Assembly: GCA_030149475.1 (NCBI GenBank)
Contig: JASBRL010000057.1
Coordinates: 1-41,346, forward strand
Reading direction: 5' to 3'
From: Marinobacter sp.
GTDB taxonomy: Bacteria; Pseudomonadota; Gammaproteobacteria; Pseudomonadales; Oleiphilaceae
DNA: 41,346 bases
In this document: piece after piece, positions 1-7,868 of the stretch
Numbering within the stretch: the first letter of the stretch is position 1
How the letters are laid out: every line of letters starts with the position of its first letter
Notes under the pieces: generated by a model
What the model was told of the DNA's origin: nothing
Database searches by the model: none
What the model saw: only the letters and a program-made list of their open reading frames with translations
Program-made: the position numbers and the translations under genes

Positions 1-1283
1 ATATAGGCCCGGCTGGAGGGCAGCTCGTTGTTGTCCGCGTGGGTGAATACCACCTGGAACAGCTGTAGGGAGCCGGCGCGGAATGCCGCAATGGAGCCGG
101 CCAGGTACATGTGCCAGGCACGGGCGAAATGCTCGTCGTACATGTCCGCTACCGTATGCTGGTGCTCCTCAAAACGTGCCATCCAGTGCTCCAGAGTGCG
201 GGCATAGTGCAGCCGCAGGTTTTCCACGTCCTGCACAGAAAAATCGCCGCTTTCGCACAGGCTCATGAATTCGCCGATGCTGGGCGGGTAGGCGCCGGGG
301 AAAATGCGTTTTTCGATCCAGGCATTCATCAGCATGGGCTGGTTGCGGCCAATGCTGTGCAACAGGGCGACGCCGTTCGGTGCCAACGAGCGTTTGATGA
401 CTGCGGCCATTTCCGGATAGTTCTCCTTCCCGACGTGTTCGAGCATGCCAACCGAGACGAACGCATCGTATTGGCCACTGATGTTGCGATAGTCGTCCTC
501 CACATAGTCGATCAGGTGGTCCAGTCCCTGCCGGACAGCCTCGCCACGAGCGTAGCGAATCTGTTCGGAGGAAATGTTATAGGCATGCACCCGGACCCCA
601 TAATGCCTGGCCATATAACGGGCCAGACCGCCCCAGCCGCAGCCGGCCTCTACGACGGTCTGACCGGGCTGGAGCCTGAGTTTCCGGCAGACATGTTCCA
701 GTTTGGCCAGTTGGGCCTGCTCGAGGGTCAGGTCGGAGTTTTCGAAGTAAGCGCAGGTGTACTGCATCTCGGCCTGGTCCAGCCAGAGTGTGTAGAAATC
801 GTTACCCAGATCGTAGTGATGGTGAATATTTTCCCGGGCGTCGTTCAGCTCTGTGGAGCGTGGCGCGTGATTGCGCCACAGCGCTTCGAGCCACTTGGGC
901 CACTGCTGACGGGCCTGGTGGATTGAGCGATACAACAACGTCATCAGGTCGGGCAGGTCGCCGTCGATGACCAGGCGACCACTGCTGTAGAGATCACCGA
1001 ACGCCAGGTTGGGGTTGCTGACGAGCTGGTACAGAGCCTTTGGGTCATTCAGTTGCAGTGTAAAATCCACCTTGTTGGCGTCCGATTCCACGACGTCGCC
1101 ATTCCACAACCGGAAACAGATGGGTGGCGATCCCGCCATGCGCATCAGCTTTGTCAGCAACCAGCGCTCATAACTGTAAGGCTCCCTGTCTACCTGCTGC
1201 TGCTCGACGGGGATAGACAGGACATGCGGTCGGTCGTTCCGGGATTCCGGCAGATTTTCCACTTTGCCTGTACTTGAACTCAT
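1..1283 (-). CDS. cfa: Cyclopropane-fatty-acyl-phospholipid synthase (C-terminus cut by window edge)
   Basis: Enzyme that adds a methylene group from S-adenosylmethionine across the double bond of unsaturated phospholipid acyl chains at the inner membrane. The frame is open from an ATG at 1283 to the left edge, about 427 codons, with no stop seen. Visible landmarks are HHYDLGNDFYTLWLD near residues 155-169, the family cysteine in QYTCAYF (C177) and the SAM-binding motif EAGCGWGGLA. The last visible residues, NELPSSRAY, match the end of the family, so only a few codons should be missing. The start is supported by a GGAGG box about 8 bases upstream. The gene diverges from the thioesterase gene at 1577. 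Family assignment is secure. The gene symbol is by family; I cannot separate cfa paralogues. Confidence 0.93.
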   Translation of the reverse strand, partial: MSSSTGKVENLPESRNDRPHVLSIPVEQQQVDREPYSYERWLLTKLMRMAGSPPICFRLWNGDVVESDANKVDFTLQLNDPKALYQLVSNPNLAFGDLYSSGRLVIDGDLPDLMTLLYRSIHQARQQWPKWLEALWRNHAPRSTELNDARENIHHHYDLGNDFYTLWLDQAEMQYTCAYFENSDLTLEQAQLAKLEHVCRKLRLQPGQTVVEAGCGWGGLARYMARHYGVRVHAYNISSEQIRYARGEAVRQGLDHLIDYVEDDYRNISGQYDAFVSVGMLEHVGKENYPEMAAVIKRSLAPNGVALLHSIGRNQPMLMNAWIEKRIFPGAYPPSIGEFMSLCESGDFSVQDVENLRLHYARTLEHWMARFEEHQHTVADMYDEHFARAWHMYLAGSIAAFRAGSLQLFQVVFTHADNNELPSSRAY

Positions 1284-1576
1284 GGACGCTTCCTCCCTGG
1301 TTGGCGAATGTACAACGGCAATGGGAACATGGGGCACAACAGTAAGACGCCGGAGCCACCCTGAGCCCTGGCTTGTAGCCACAATGATGACGGCGGTTTC
1401 CGGTCAGGCCAACCGGTTCCGGGCCGATTGGCTGGCCACACGAGTCCACATTTGCCTGTTATTTCCAGTATAGGAACTCAATCGCGTTTGTCACGTCCCG
1501 GCGGGCTGGGGGCAACGCTGTGAAGGTGGTAGTCTGTGCGGCCACGTTACCATGGGATGATCCCACAGGAGTTGTC

Positions 1577-1966
1577 ATGAACCGACTGGATGCCGTCAGA
1601 AATCTACCGCTGCATCGCTATCTGGGGGTGACCCGGCTGACGAGTGACGAGGGCACGGGGACGCTGGCATTCGAGGTGGGGGAGCATACCGTGAATCCTG
1701 CGGGTGTGCTCCACGGCGGTGTGGTTTACGCACTCTGCGATGTGTGCGCCTATGCCGGGCTGCTGAGTCTGCTGAAGCCCGACCAGGAAGCGGTGACTCA
1801 CGATCTGCACGTTTCGGTGATGCGGCCAGCGCAATACGGTGACACCGTGGTGATTACGTCGAGGCCGGTGAGACTGGGCCGTCGTATCGGATTCTTCGAG
1901 GTGACCGCGGCCGTGGACGATACGTTGATCGCCACGGCGCGGGTGACCAAGTCGATTCTGGGCTGA
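1577..1966 (+). CDS. PaaI-like hotdog-fold thioesterase
   Basis: A small (129 aa) single-domain hotdog protein of the PaaI/COG2050 type, which hydrolyses acyl- or aryl-CoA thioesters in the cytoplasm. The motif NPAGVLHGGVVYALCD is the family's active-site segment (HGG followed by a helix with an Asp). I chose the ATG at 1577 rather than one 57 bases upstream because it has a clear AGGAG six bases before it and gives the usual domain length. The stop is followed at once by the convergent stop of dctM (1967). The substrate cannot be told from sequence. Confidence 0.85.
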   Translation: MNRLDAVRNLPLHRYLGVTRLTSDEGTGTLAFEVGEHTVNPAGVLHGGVVYALCDVCAYAGLLSLLKPDQEAVTHDLHVSVMRPAQYGDTVVITSRPVRLGRRIGFFEVTAAVDDTLIATARVTKSILG

Positions 1967-3256
1967 TCAGCCACCCATACCGAACAGGGAGGGGAACAGT
2001 AGCAGCACGATGAGTACGGCGGCCTGAAGCCCGATAAACGGAATGACGCCCCGGTAGATGTCGATCGTTCGCACCCCTGGTGGCGATACGCCCTTGAGGT
2101 AGAACAGCGCAAAGCCGAACGGTGGCGTCAGGAAGCTGGTCTGCAGGTTCATCGCAATCAGAATGGCGAACCAGAGCATGTTGATGCCCATGGACTCCGC
2201 CACCGGCGACAGAATGGGCACGATGATGAAGGCAATCTCAACAAAGTCGATGAAGAAGCCGAGGATCATGATGACCACCATGGCTACGATCAGGAAGCCC
2301 CATTTCTCGCCAGGCAGCGACATCAGGAAGTCTTCCAGGATGTAATCACCACCGGTGTAGCTGAAGGTCATGGAGAACGCCGTGGCACCCAGCAGGATCG
2401 CGAAGACCATGGCAGTGACTTTGACCGTATCCTTCGAGCTGTCCCACAGCATCTGGAACGAGAACTGCCGGTAGATCAATGCCAGTACGATGGCGCCCAC
2501 GCCACCCAGGGCGGAGGATTCCGTGGGCGTGGCTATGCCGGTGAAAATCGAACCGAGCACGACCGCAATCAGTGCCAGGGGCGGAATGACCGCGATCAGT
2601 GCCTTGACGATTTCCTGGCCCCGGCTATCGTCATTGTCGCGCCTCATGGGGGGCGCCAGTTTCGGATTGATCAGCGTCAGCACGATGATATACGCCACAT
2701 AGAGCCCGACCAGCACCGCGCCCGGCCCCACGGCGGCGCGGAACAGATCGCCCACCGGCAGCCCCAGCACATCGCCCAGAATGATCAGTATGATTGAAGG
2801 CGGAATGATCTGCCCCAGGGTGCCGGACGCGCAGATGGTGCCGCAGCTCAGTTTCTTGTCGTAGCCGTGGGACATCATCACCGGCAGGGAGATCAGGCCC
2901 ATCGCCACGACGCTGGCGCCGACCACGCCCGTTGACGCCGCCAGCAGTGCGCCGACCACAATTGTCGACATCGCCAGGCCGCCGGGCAGACCGCCGAACA
3001 AACGGCCCATGGACTCCAGCAGTTGCTCCGCCAGGCGGGTTTTCTGCAGGACAATGCCCATGAAGATGAACAGGGGAATGGCCATCAGGGTTATCCCCTG
3101 CATGACGCTGAAAATCCGGAACGGCATATAAGCAAACAGGTCCGGCCCCTGGGCAATGAGGCCAAAAATGAGTGCCACGCCGCCGAAGGTAAAGGCGACC
3201 GGAAAACCCAGCATCAGCATGAGCAGGGCCACGCCAAACATGATAATACCGATCAT
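1967..3256 (-). CDS. dctM: TRAP transporter large permease subunit DctM
   Basis: The 429-residue large membrane subunit of a tripartite ATP-independent periplasmic transporter. It couples sodium or proton flow to solute uptake. It is hydrophobic throughout, with roughly a dozen membrane segments, and shows family landmarks such as FIFMGIVLQKTRLAEQLLE and GTLGQIIPPSIILIILG. Its start codon overlaps the dctQ stop (ATGA, 3253-3256), so the two are probably translationally coupled. It is the last gene of the leftward dctP-dctQ-dctM operon. Family assignment is secure. Confidence 0.95.
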   Translation of the reverse strand: MIGIIMFGVALLMLMLGFPVAFTFGGVALIFGLIAQGPDLFAYMPFRIFSVMQGITLMAIPLFIFMGIVLQKTRLAEQLLESMGRLFGGLPGGLAMSTIVVGALLAASTGVVGASVVAMGLISLPVMMSHGYDKKLSCGTICASGTLGQIIPPSIILIILGDVLGLPVGDLFRAAVGPGAVLVGLYVAYIIVLTLINPKLAPPMRRDNDDSRGQEIVKALIAVIPPLALIAVVLGSIFTGIATPTESSALGGVGAIVLALIYRQFSFQMLWDSSKDTVKVTAMVFAILLGATAFSMTFSYTGGDYILEDFLMSLPGEKWGFLIVAMVVIMILGFFIDFVEIAFIIVPILSPVAESMGINMLWFAILIAMNLQTSFLTPPFGFALFYLKGVSPPGVRTIDIYRGVIPFIGLQAAVLIVLLLFPSLFGMGG

Positions 3257-3798
3257 GCCAGGCCTCCCTGAGTGCCGCTGGAGGTGTAGCTCTCACCCAG
3301 AACCAGAACCCGGATCGCCTGGGTTGCCATGCCCAGACCGCTGGTGGCGATAAAGAAGGCAGAAAAAGGCACCAGGCCCTTGATCAGCCAGCGGTAGGGC
3401 AGGCCGCCCGGATCACCGCTGGTTTCACCCAGATCGAAAGACTCCATGGTGAAGCCCCAGCCATACCACGCAATCAGGACGGCAAAGGGAATAGCGAAGG
3501 CCAGGGCGCCGCTGAGGTTGACCCAGGCCTTGGTGCGATCGCTCCAGCGATCGTAGAATATGTCCACACGCACGTGACCATCGGTGCGCATGGCATAGGG
3601 AATACCGAGCAGGAAGACAATGGAATAGAAATGCCACTCCAGTTCCTGCATGCCGATCGAGACGTCATTGAACGCGTAACGAGCCAATACATCGTAAAAC
3701 ACGTTAAGCAGCATCAGAATAAAGGCGACTGTCGCCACCCAGCCACAAATGTAGGAGAGGCGGGCCAGACCCTTGTCCAGCGATATGATCCAGCGCAT
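3253..3798 (-). CDS. dctQ: TRAP transporter small permease subunit DctQ
   Basis: The 181-residue small membrane subunit that pairs with DctM. Four hydrophobic segments are visible (roughly residues 15-37, 55-75, 95-118 and 137-160). The conserved stretch after the first, VFYDVLARYAFN, fits the DctQ family, and so does the WHFYSIVFLLGIPYAMR segment. It overlaps dctM by four bases and lies 254 bases downstream of dctP. That long gap holds an inverted repeat at 3988-4040, which may let dctP be expressed more strongly than the permease genes. Confidence 0.93.
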   Translation of the reverse strand: MRWIISLDKGLARLSYICGWVATVAFILMLLNVFYDVLARYAFNDVSIGMQELEWHFYSIVFLLGIPYAMRTDGHVRVDIFYDRWSDRTKAWVNLSGALAFAIPFAVLIAWYGWGFTMESFDLGETSGDPGGLPYRWLIKGLVPFSAFFIATSGLGMATQAIRVLVLGESYTSSGTQGGLA

Positions 3799-3987
3799 GG
3801 GTTATCCTCGTTCCGGCCTCGCAAAGCCGGTTGTTTCAGGGTGGGTCAATGTTAATGCGTACGTGAGTGAGCGAACAGGTTTTTGCAAAACACGCTATTC
3901 ATACGTCCCTGTACGCCTGGGCTCCGCCATTGCCGGTTTCGCACGGTCTTGCCAAAACCTGCCCGCTTACTGTGTTGCTTGTTAGAA

Positions 3988-4040
3988 GCTGTGCCGGAGC
4001 GGTCCTGTTCAGATCACTCCTCAGATCACTCCGGCACAGC
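3988..4040 (-). promoter_or_regulatory. 12-bp perfect inverted repeat between dctP and dctQ
   Basis: The arms GCTGTGCCGGAG (3988-3999) and CTCCGGCACAGC (4029-4040) pair perfectly around a 29-base loop. The repeat starts 12 bases after the dctP stop. No T-tract follows on the transcribed strand, so it looks less like a strong terminator than like a 3'-end stabilising or partial-termination hairpin between the binding-protein gene and the permease genes. The role is inferred. Confidence 0.55.
4009..4032. repeat. Tandem 12-bp direct repeat (two copies)
   Basis: TCAGATCACTCC occurs twice in direct succession (4009-4020 and 4021-4032). The second copy runs into the right arm of the dctP-dctQ inverted repeat, so the duplication lengthened the loop of that hairpin. 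Confidence 0.8.
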
Positions 4041-4052
4041 GTAACGCAGGGC

Positions 4053-5141
4053 TTACTGGGTCTTGTTCAGTTCGTACATCGTGTTCAGATAAGCACGATC
4101 GGAGATGTTCGTGTAGGCACGGGCATCTTTCATGTACTTTTCCTGGGAATCGATGATTTTCCGGGCCAGTGGATCGCCAGCGGCAGTCTCTGCCAGTAGT
4201 TCGTTGTTGGCTTTATACATCGCCTTGATCACGTCGTCCGGAAAGGTCTTGACCTTTACGTTCGGGTAGTCCTGCTGGATGGTGGCCCAGGCCTTGGCGT
4301 TCGCATCGGTCGACTGGATATACATATCGTAGGCGGCGGTGCGCATCGCTACACGCAGAATTTCCTGCAGATCCTTCGGCAACTTGTTCCAGGACTTCTC
4401 GTTGATCAAAAACTGCAGTTCAGTGGCCGGTTCGTGCCAGCCGGTGTAGTAATAGTCGGCGATCTGCTGAAAGCCGAGACGCAGGTCCAGGGCCGGACCA
4501 ACCCACTCAGTGGCGTCGATGGTGCCGCGCTCAAGGGCGGTGTAAAGCTCACCCGGAGCAATGTTGGTCGGGTTGACGCCCACTTTCGAGAATACCTCAC
4601 CGGCAAAACCGGGGATCCGCATTTTCAGACCTTTCAGGTCGTCGAGGGACTTGATTTCCTTACGGAACCAGCCGCCCATCTGAACGCCGGTGTTGCCGCC
4701 AGGGAAGGAAAGAAGGCCGTGGGGCTCATACACTTCCTTCATCAACTTCATGCCATCGCCGAAATAGAACCAGGCGTACTGTTCGGTCGCCGTCATACCG
4801 AAAGGCATGCTGGTGAAGAACAACGTATTGGGAACTTTGCCTTTCCAGTAGTAGGAGGCAGAATGGCCCATGTCGTATTGACCGGCCTTGACCATATCAA
4901 AGATGCCCAACGGTGCCTTGTGCTTGTTGGCGGAGTCGATGCGGATCTTCAGGCGGCCGTTGGACATTTTTTCGGCCATGGCCGCCATGTTTTTGGTGGT
5001 GTCACCGAAAATCGGGAAGTTCGGGCCCCAGGTTTCGGCCAGTCGGAGGGTATAGGTTTCGGCTGCGGTCGCCGGAGCGCTAGCCAGCACGGCGGTGACC
5101 AGAACGGCTGCGGCCGTTGCGATCATAGAACGAATCTTCAT
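4053..5141 (-). CDS. dctP: TRAP transporter periplasmic solute-binding protein DctP
   Basis: The 362-residue periplasmic receptor that captures the substrate for the DctQM permease. It has a Sec signal peptide of about 27 residues ending SAPATA before AETYTLRLAETW. The mature part has the DctP-family core: LKGLKMRIPGFAGEVFSKVG with the Arg that usually binds a carboxylate, then ALERGTIDATEWVGP and a YYYTGWHEP segment. The EWVGP/GWHEP pattern recalls the subfamily with the 2-oxo-acid binder TakP, so an organic acid is likely, but the substrate is unproven. It is the first gene of the operon. A weak AAAGGA box lies about 10 bases before the ATG. Confidence 0.93.
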   Translation of the reverse strand: MKIRSMIATAAAVLVTAVLASAPATAAETYTLRLAETWGPNFPIFGDTTKNMAAMAEKMSNGRLKIRIDSANKHKAPLGIFDMVKAGQYDMGHSASYYWKGKVPNTLFFTSMPFGMTATEQYAWFYFGDGMKLMKEVYEPHGLLSFPGGNTGVQMGGWFRKEIKSLDDLKGLKMRIPGFAGEVFSKVGVNPTNIAPGELYTALERGTIDATEWVGPALDLRLGFQQIADYYYTGWHEPATELQFLINEKSWNKLPKDLQEILRVAMRTAAYDMYIQSTDANAKAWATIQQDYPNVKVKTFPDDVIKAMYKANNELLAETAAGDPLARKIIDSQEKYMKDARAYTNISDRAYLNTMYELNKTQ

Positions 5142-5566
5142 GAGTCAGCGTTCCTTTATTATTTGTCTGATTTTGCTTTGAGTATTTTACTAACTTACTC
5201 CGGGCTGCCGCTATTGCTGGTTAGTCCAGGGCGGCACTCGAAATGCGAGAGTCCGAAGTTTTCCGGGGAAATTTAACATAGTTCAGGTCCTGACAGAACT
5301 AAATTGCCAGTCTGCCCGACTTAAGTCTCAGACGCTTGTAACGGCCTTGTCGGCGGTTTTTGAACGGCTGATCGTCGGCCAGCAAGGCTGGCTCGGTTAT
5401 GCCGGTTTTGCGCTGCCCCTCGTCTTTTCAAAGCTCCCCGGATGCTGTAAAAAAACAGCATTGCGGGCATGGCCTGTTGTGTCCTCCTGCCGCAAGCAAG
5501 ATAGTACCAGTGTCAGGCAATGTTCGCGGACCGGCCGGACGGGTAATCGACCAAGGGGAGTCTGAT
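5142..5566. other. Gene-free interval between dctP and the RDD gene
   Basis: 425 bases with no coding frame I can support. It must hold the leftward dctP promoter and probably the rightward promoter of the RDD gene. The region just upstream of dctP is A/T-rich, with TAAAAT in the leftward sense near 5185 as a possible -10. The clearest structure is the palindrome at 5280-5300, listed separately. Confidence 0.5.
5280..5300. promoter_or_regulatory. Candidate operator palindrome upstream of dctP
   Basis: AGTTC (5280-5284) and GAACT (5296-5300) form an inverted repeat with an 11-base centre, flanked by ATTTAA on the left and AAATT on the right. It lies about 140 bases upstream of the dctP start. 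Size and symmetry fit a dimeric regulator site. No regulator gene is adjacent, so this is a suggestion only. Confidence 0.3.
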
Positions 5567-6067
5567 ATGCAGGGGGCGACCAAAGAGCCTGCGCGGCCCG
5601 AGGATCAACTGGTGTACGCCGGGTTCTGGATACGGGTGTGGGCGTTCGTAATCGATTCCGTGCTGATCATGGCCATCATCTGGCCACTGCTCACCATGAT
5701 TTATGGCTCGGATTATGCGTTCTCTGGTCAACTGGTTCAGGGCACCTGGGATGTTCTGTTGTCCTGGGTATTTCCGGCCATCGCAGTGGTGGTGTTCTGG
5801 ATCTATCGTTCGGCAACCCCGGGCAAGCTGGCCGTGGGGGCGAGAATTCTGGATGCGCGCACCGGGCAGTGGCCTTCGCCGCGGCAACTGGTGATCCGTT
5901 ACCTGGCCTACTATGTCTCTGCGATACCACTTATGCTGGGTTTCCTGTGGGTCGCCTTTGACGCTCGCAAACAGGGCTGGCATGACAAACTTGCCGGGAC
6001 GGTGGTGGTGCGGGACAAGCACCGCACCGAACCGGTGCGGTTCAGCAAGCCTGATGGCGCCGGTTAA
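5567..6067 (+). CDS. RDD family membrane protein
   Basis: A 166-residue inner-membrane protein of the RDD family (named for conserved Arg-Asp-Asp). The pattern starts at AGFWIRVWAFVIDSVLIMAI, with the Arg and Asp in and next to the first membrane helix. A second helix follows near residues 60-80 (SWVFPAIAVVVFWI). SATPGKLAVGARILDARTG is the typical loop, followed by a third helix near 110-130 and the closing Asp in FDARKQGWHDKLAGT. The start at 5567 has AGGGGAG seven bases upstream; a longer upstream frame lacks such support. The MliC/META lipoprotein gene follows after 11 bases. Most RDD proteins have no proven function, though some have been linked to ion transport. Confidence 0.85.
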   Translation: MQGATKEPARPEDQLVYAGFWIRVWAFVIDSVLIMAIIWPLLTMIYGSDYAFSGQLVQGTWDVLLSWVFPAIAVVVFWIYRSATPGKLAVGARILDARTGQWPSPRQLVIRYLAYYVSAIPLMLGFLWVAFDARKQGWHDKLAGTVVVRDKHRTEPVRFSKPDGAG

Positions 6068-6078
6068 CGGGGAGCGAC

Positions 6079-6783
6079 ATGAACGGATTCAGACACGGTC
6101 GATGCTGGGGTGTGATCATGCTGTTCGCCGGGCTGACCGCCTGCGTGTCCACACCGACGGCACCGGCAAAAAAACAGGGCGATGGCTTAAAGCTGACCTA
6201 CCATTGTGGCGAGATGCCACTGGTCGTAAACATGGCGGATAACACCGCGCGGGTGACGGTGGCGGGCGAGCAGTGGACGGTGCCCCGGGTTGCTGCGGCC
6301 TCCGGCGCCCGCTACGAGGCCGGCACCGGCTCCGGACACCGTCTGTTCTGGAGCCGGGGCAGTGATGCCCGGGTGATGGTGGGCGAGCAGGTCTTGCCCG
6401 CCTGTGTACTTGACCGGCCGGTGACCCCGGCGGCAGGCAGTGACGTTCTGGCCACCGGCCGGGACTGGGTCGTTGAGGATATCAACCGCACCGGGGTGAC
6501 TGATTTCGCCCGCCTGACCCTGAGTTTCGGCGCTGATGGCCGTCTCAGTGGGGAGGCCGGCTGCAATCATTATCAGACCCGCTATACGCGCAGCGGACTG
6601 GCGCTCACCACCACCGCCATCGCGACCACGCGAAAGGCCTGCCCCGAAGCCCTGATGAATCAGGAGCAGCGGATGCTGGATGTGCTGGGCAACGTTGAGG
6701 CCTTCACCGTGGACAGCACCGGCGCACTGATACTGTCCACCGGTGACGGACGTACATTGACAGCGAGGCAGTCCGGACATTGA
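6079..6783 (+). CDS. Lipoprotein with MliC-like and META domains
   Basis: A 234-residue predicted outer-membrane lipoprotein. A short signal helix ends in the lipobox LTAC (Cys near residue 22). Residues about 38-105 (YHCGEMPLVVNMADNTARVT, then GHRLFWSRGSDARVMVGE) look like the MliC/PliC fold, which inhibits C-type lysozyme in the periplasm. Residues about 125-232 look like a META/HslJ domain: DWVVEDINRTG, LTLSFGADGRLSGEAGCNHY, then ATTRKACPEALMNQEQRML. Both domains occur in bacterial envelope-stress proteins. Their joining in one chain suggests an envelope-protection role, which is inferred. The ATG has GGGGAG seven bases upstream and lies 11 bases after the RDD gene, so the two are probably co-transcribed. 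Confidence 0.8.
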   Translation: MNGFRHGRCWGVIMLFAGLTACVSTPTAPAKKQGDGLKLTYHCGEMPLVVNMADNTARVTVAGEQWTVPRVAAASGARYEAGTGSGHRLFWSRGSDARVMVGEQVLPACVLDRPVTPAAGSDVLATGRDWVVEDINRTGVTDFARLTLSFGADGRLSGEAGCNHYQTRYTRSGLALTTTAIATTRKACPEALMNQEQRMLDVLGNVEAFTVDSTGALILSTGDGRTLTARQSGH

Positions 6784-6883
6784 ATCCGGGCGCTGAGTTG
6801 CCGTGCATAACCCTCGATTCGGCCAGATACCAATAACCGGCCTGAACCAGGGAATCATAACCTGACCAGAAGGAATCAGCAGA

Positions 6884-7255
6884 ATGATCGGATACGTAAC
6901 GATTGGCGTGAGCGACATGAACCGGGCGAAACAGTTCTACAGCGACCTGCTCGCGGACCTGGGCGCCAAAGTGTTGCTGGATATGGAGCGTATTGCGTTC
7001 GTCGGCAAGAGTATGAGTGAGCCGATGCTGGCGGTGTGCACACCCTACGACAAGAAGCCCAATCATCCGGGCAACGGCAACATGGTGGCTATTCACCCCG
7101 GGTCCAAGGAGGGCGTCGATGCCTTCTACAAGAAGGCGATTTCACTGGGTGCGACCTGTGACGGCGAGCCCGGTCAGCGCATCCCCAACCAGTTCTACGG
7201 GGCCTACATCCGGGATCTGGATGGCAACAAGGTCGCCTTTTTCCACTTTGGCTGA
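6884..7255 (+). CDS. VOC (glyoxalase/bleomycin-resistance) family protein
   Basis: A 123-residue vicinal-oxygen-chelate protein. It opens with MIGYVTIGVSDMNRAKQFYSDLL and ends with YIRDLDGNKVAFFHF, the paired beta-alpha-beta-beta-beta patterns of this fold. The late DLDGNK turn is typical. AGAAGGA lies about 12 bases upstream of the ATG. It could be a glyoxalase-like enzyme or a binding protein; the reaction cannot be assigned. A hairpin at 7261-7291 follows closely. Confidence 0.85.
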   Translation: MIGYVTIGVSDMNRAKQFYSDLLADLGAKVLLDMERIAFVGKSMSEPMLAVCTPYDKKPNHPGNGNMVAIHPGSKEGVDAFYKKAISLGATCDGEPGQRIPNQFYGAYIRDLDGNKVAFFHFG

Positions 7256-7260
7256 AGGCG

Positions 7261-7291
7261 GCGGGCGCAGGTTGGCTTGTGATGCGCCCGC
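7261..7291 (+). terminator. Hairpin after the VOC gene, possible weak terminator
   Basis: GCGGGCGCA (7261-7269) and TGCGCCCGC (7283-7291) pair perfectly, nine G/C-rich pairs around a 13-base loop, starting five bases after the VOC stop. The following TTCTGTCAT is only moderately T-rich, so termination would be partial. The deaminase gene starts 38 bases further on. Confidence 0.45.
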
Positions 7292-7329
7292 TTCTGTCAT
7301 CTGAACAATCGGAACGGAGTGCCTGAACC

Positions 7330-7767
7330 ATGGATGAATTTTTTGCTGCTGCCCTGGATGAGGCCCGTAAAGGGCTCGCCGAGGGCGGAATTCCTATTGG
7401 TTCGGTGCTGATGATTGATGGCCGGATTGTGGGGCGCGGGCATAACCGCCGGATACAGCAGGGCAGTGTGATCCGGCATGCTGAGATGGATTGCCTGGAG
7501 AATGCCGGTCGTCTGCCTGCCTCCGACTACCAGCGGGCCACCCTGTATTCCACGCTGTCTCCCTGCGATATGTGCAGTGGCGCAGCCCTGCTGTACGGCA
7601 TTCCGCGGATAGTGATCGGTGAAAATGCCACCTTCCGGGGGCCTGAGGCGTACCTCCGGGAGCGCGGTGTCGAGGTGGTGATGGTCGACAGCGAGGAATG
7701 TCAGCAACTGATGAGCCGGTTTATCGAACGTCATCCGCAGTTGTGGCATGAGGATATTGGCGGGTGA
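7330..7767 (+). CDS. Cytosine deaminase of the yeast Fcy1 type
   Basis: A 145-residue zinc deaminase that should convert cytosine to uracil for pyrimidine salvage. The zinc site is H50-A-E52 (HAE) with C79 and C82 (SPCDMC). The rest follows the known sequence of yeast cytosine deaminase closely: GRGHNRRIQQGS, LENAGRL, TLYSTLSPCDMCSGA, YGIPRIVIGENATF, then a tail PQLWHEDIGG that matches the yeast PQDWFEDIGE segment with its substrate-contacting Trp and Asp. This is the small eukaryote-like enzyme, not the large amidohydrolase CodA of Escherichia coli. tRNA adenosine deaminase TadA is less likely because of that tail. It converges with fruA. Confidence 0.85.
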   Translation: MDEFFAAALDEARKGLAEGGIPIGSVLMIDGRIVGRGHNRRIQQGSVIRHAEMDCLENAGRLPASDYQRATLYSTLSPCDMCSGAALLYGIPRIVIGENATFRGPEAYLRERGVEVVMVDSEECQQLMSRFIERHPQLWHEDIGG

Positions 7768-7868
7768 GACACAGGCACGCGTGATCCATTGATCGCCAGG
7801 GTGCGACGGTTATCACCTTTGCGGCTCATGATTGCGCCGGGCTGCGGTCCTGCGCTGTTGAGCGTTCA

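Noticed and set aside
111..926. A 271-codon rightward open frame at the left edge
   Set aside because: The opposite strand reads as cyclopropane fatty acid synthase through this region with all family motifs, so the rightward frame is a shadow.
5233..5246. A GG-N10-GC pattern resembling a sigma-54 promoter (GGCAC then TGC)
   Set aside because: It points right, away from the TRAP operon, and lies over 300 bases from the RDD gene. The match is partial and of a kind expected by chance.
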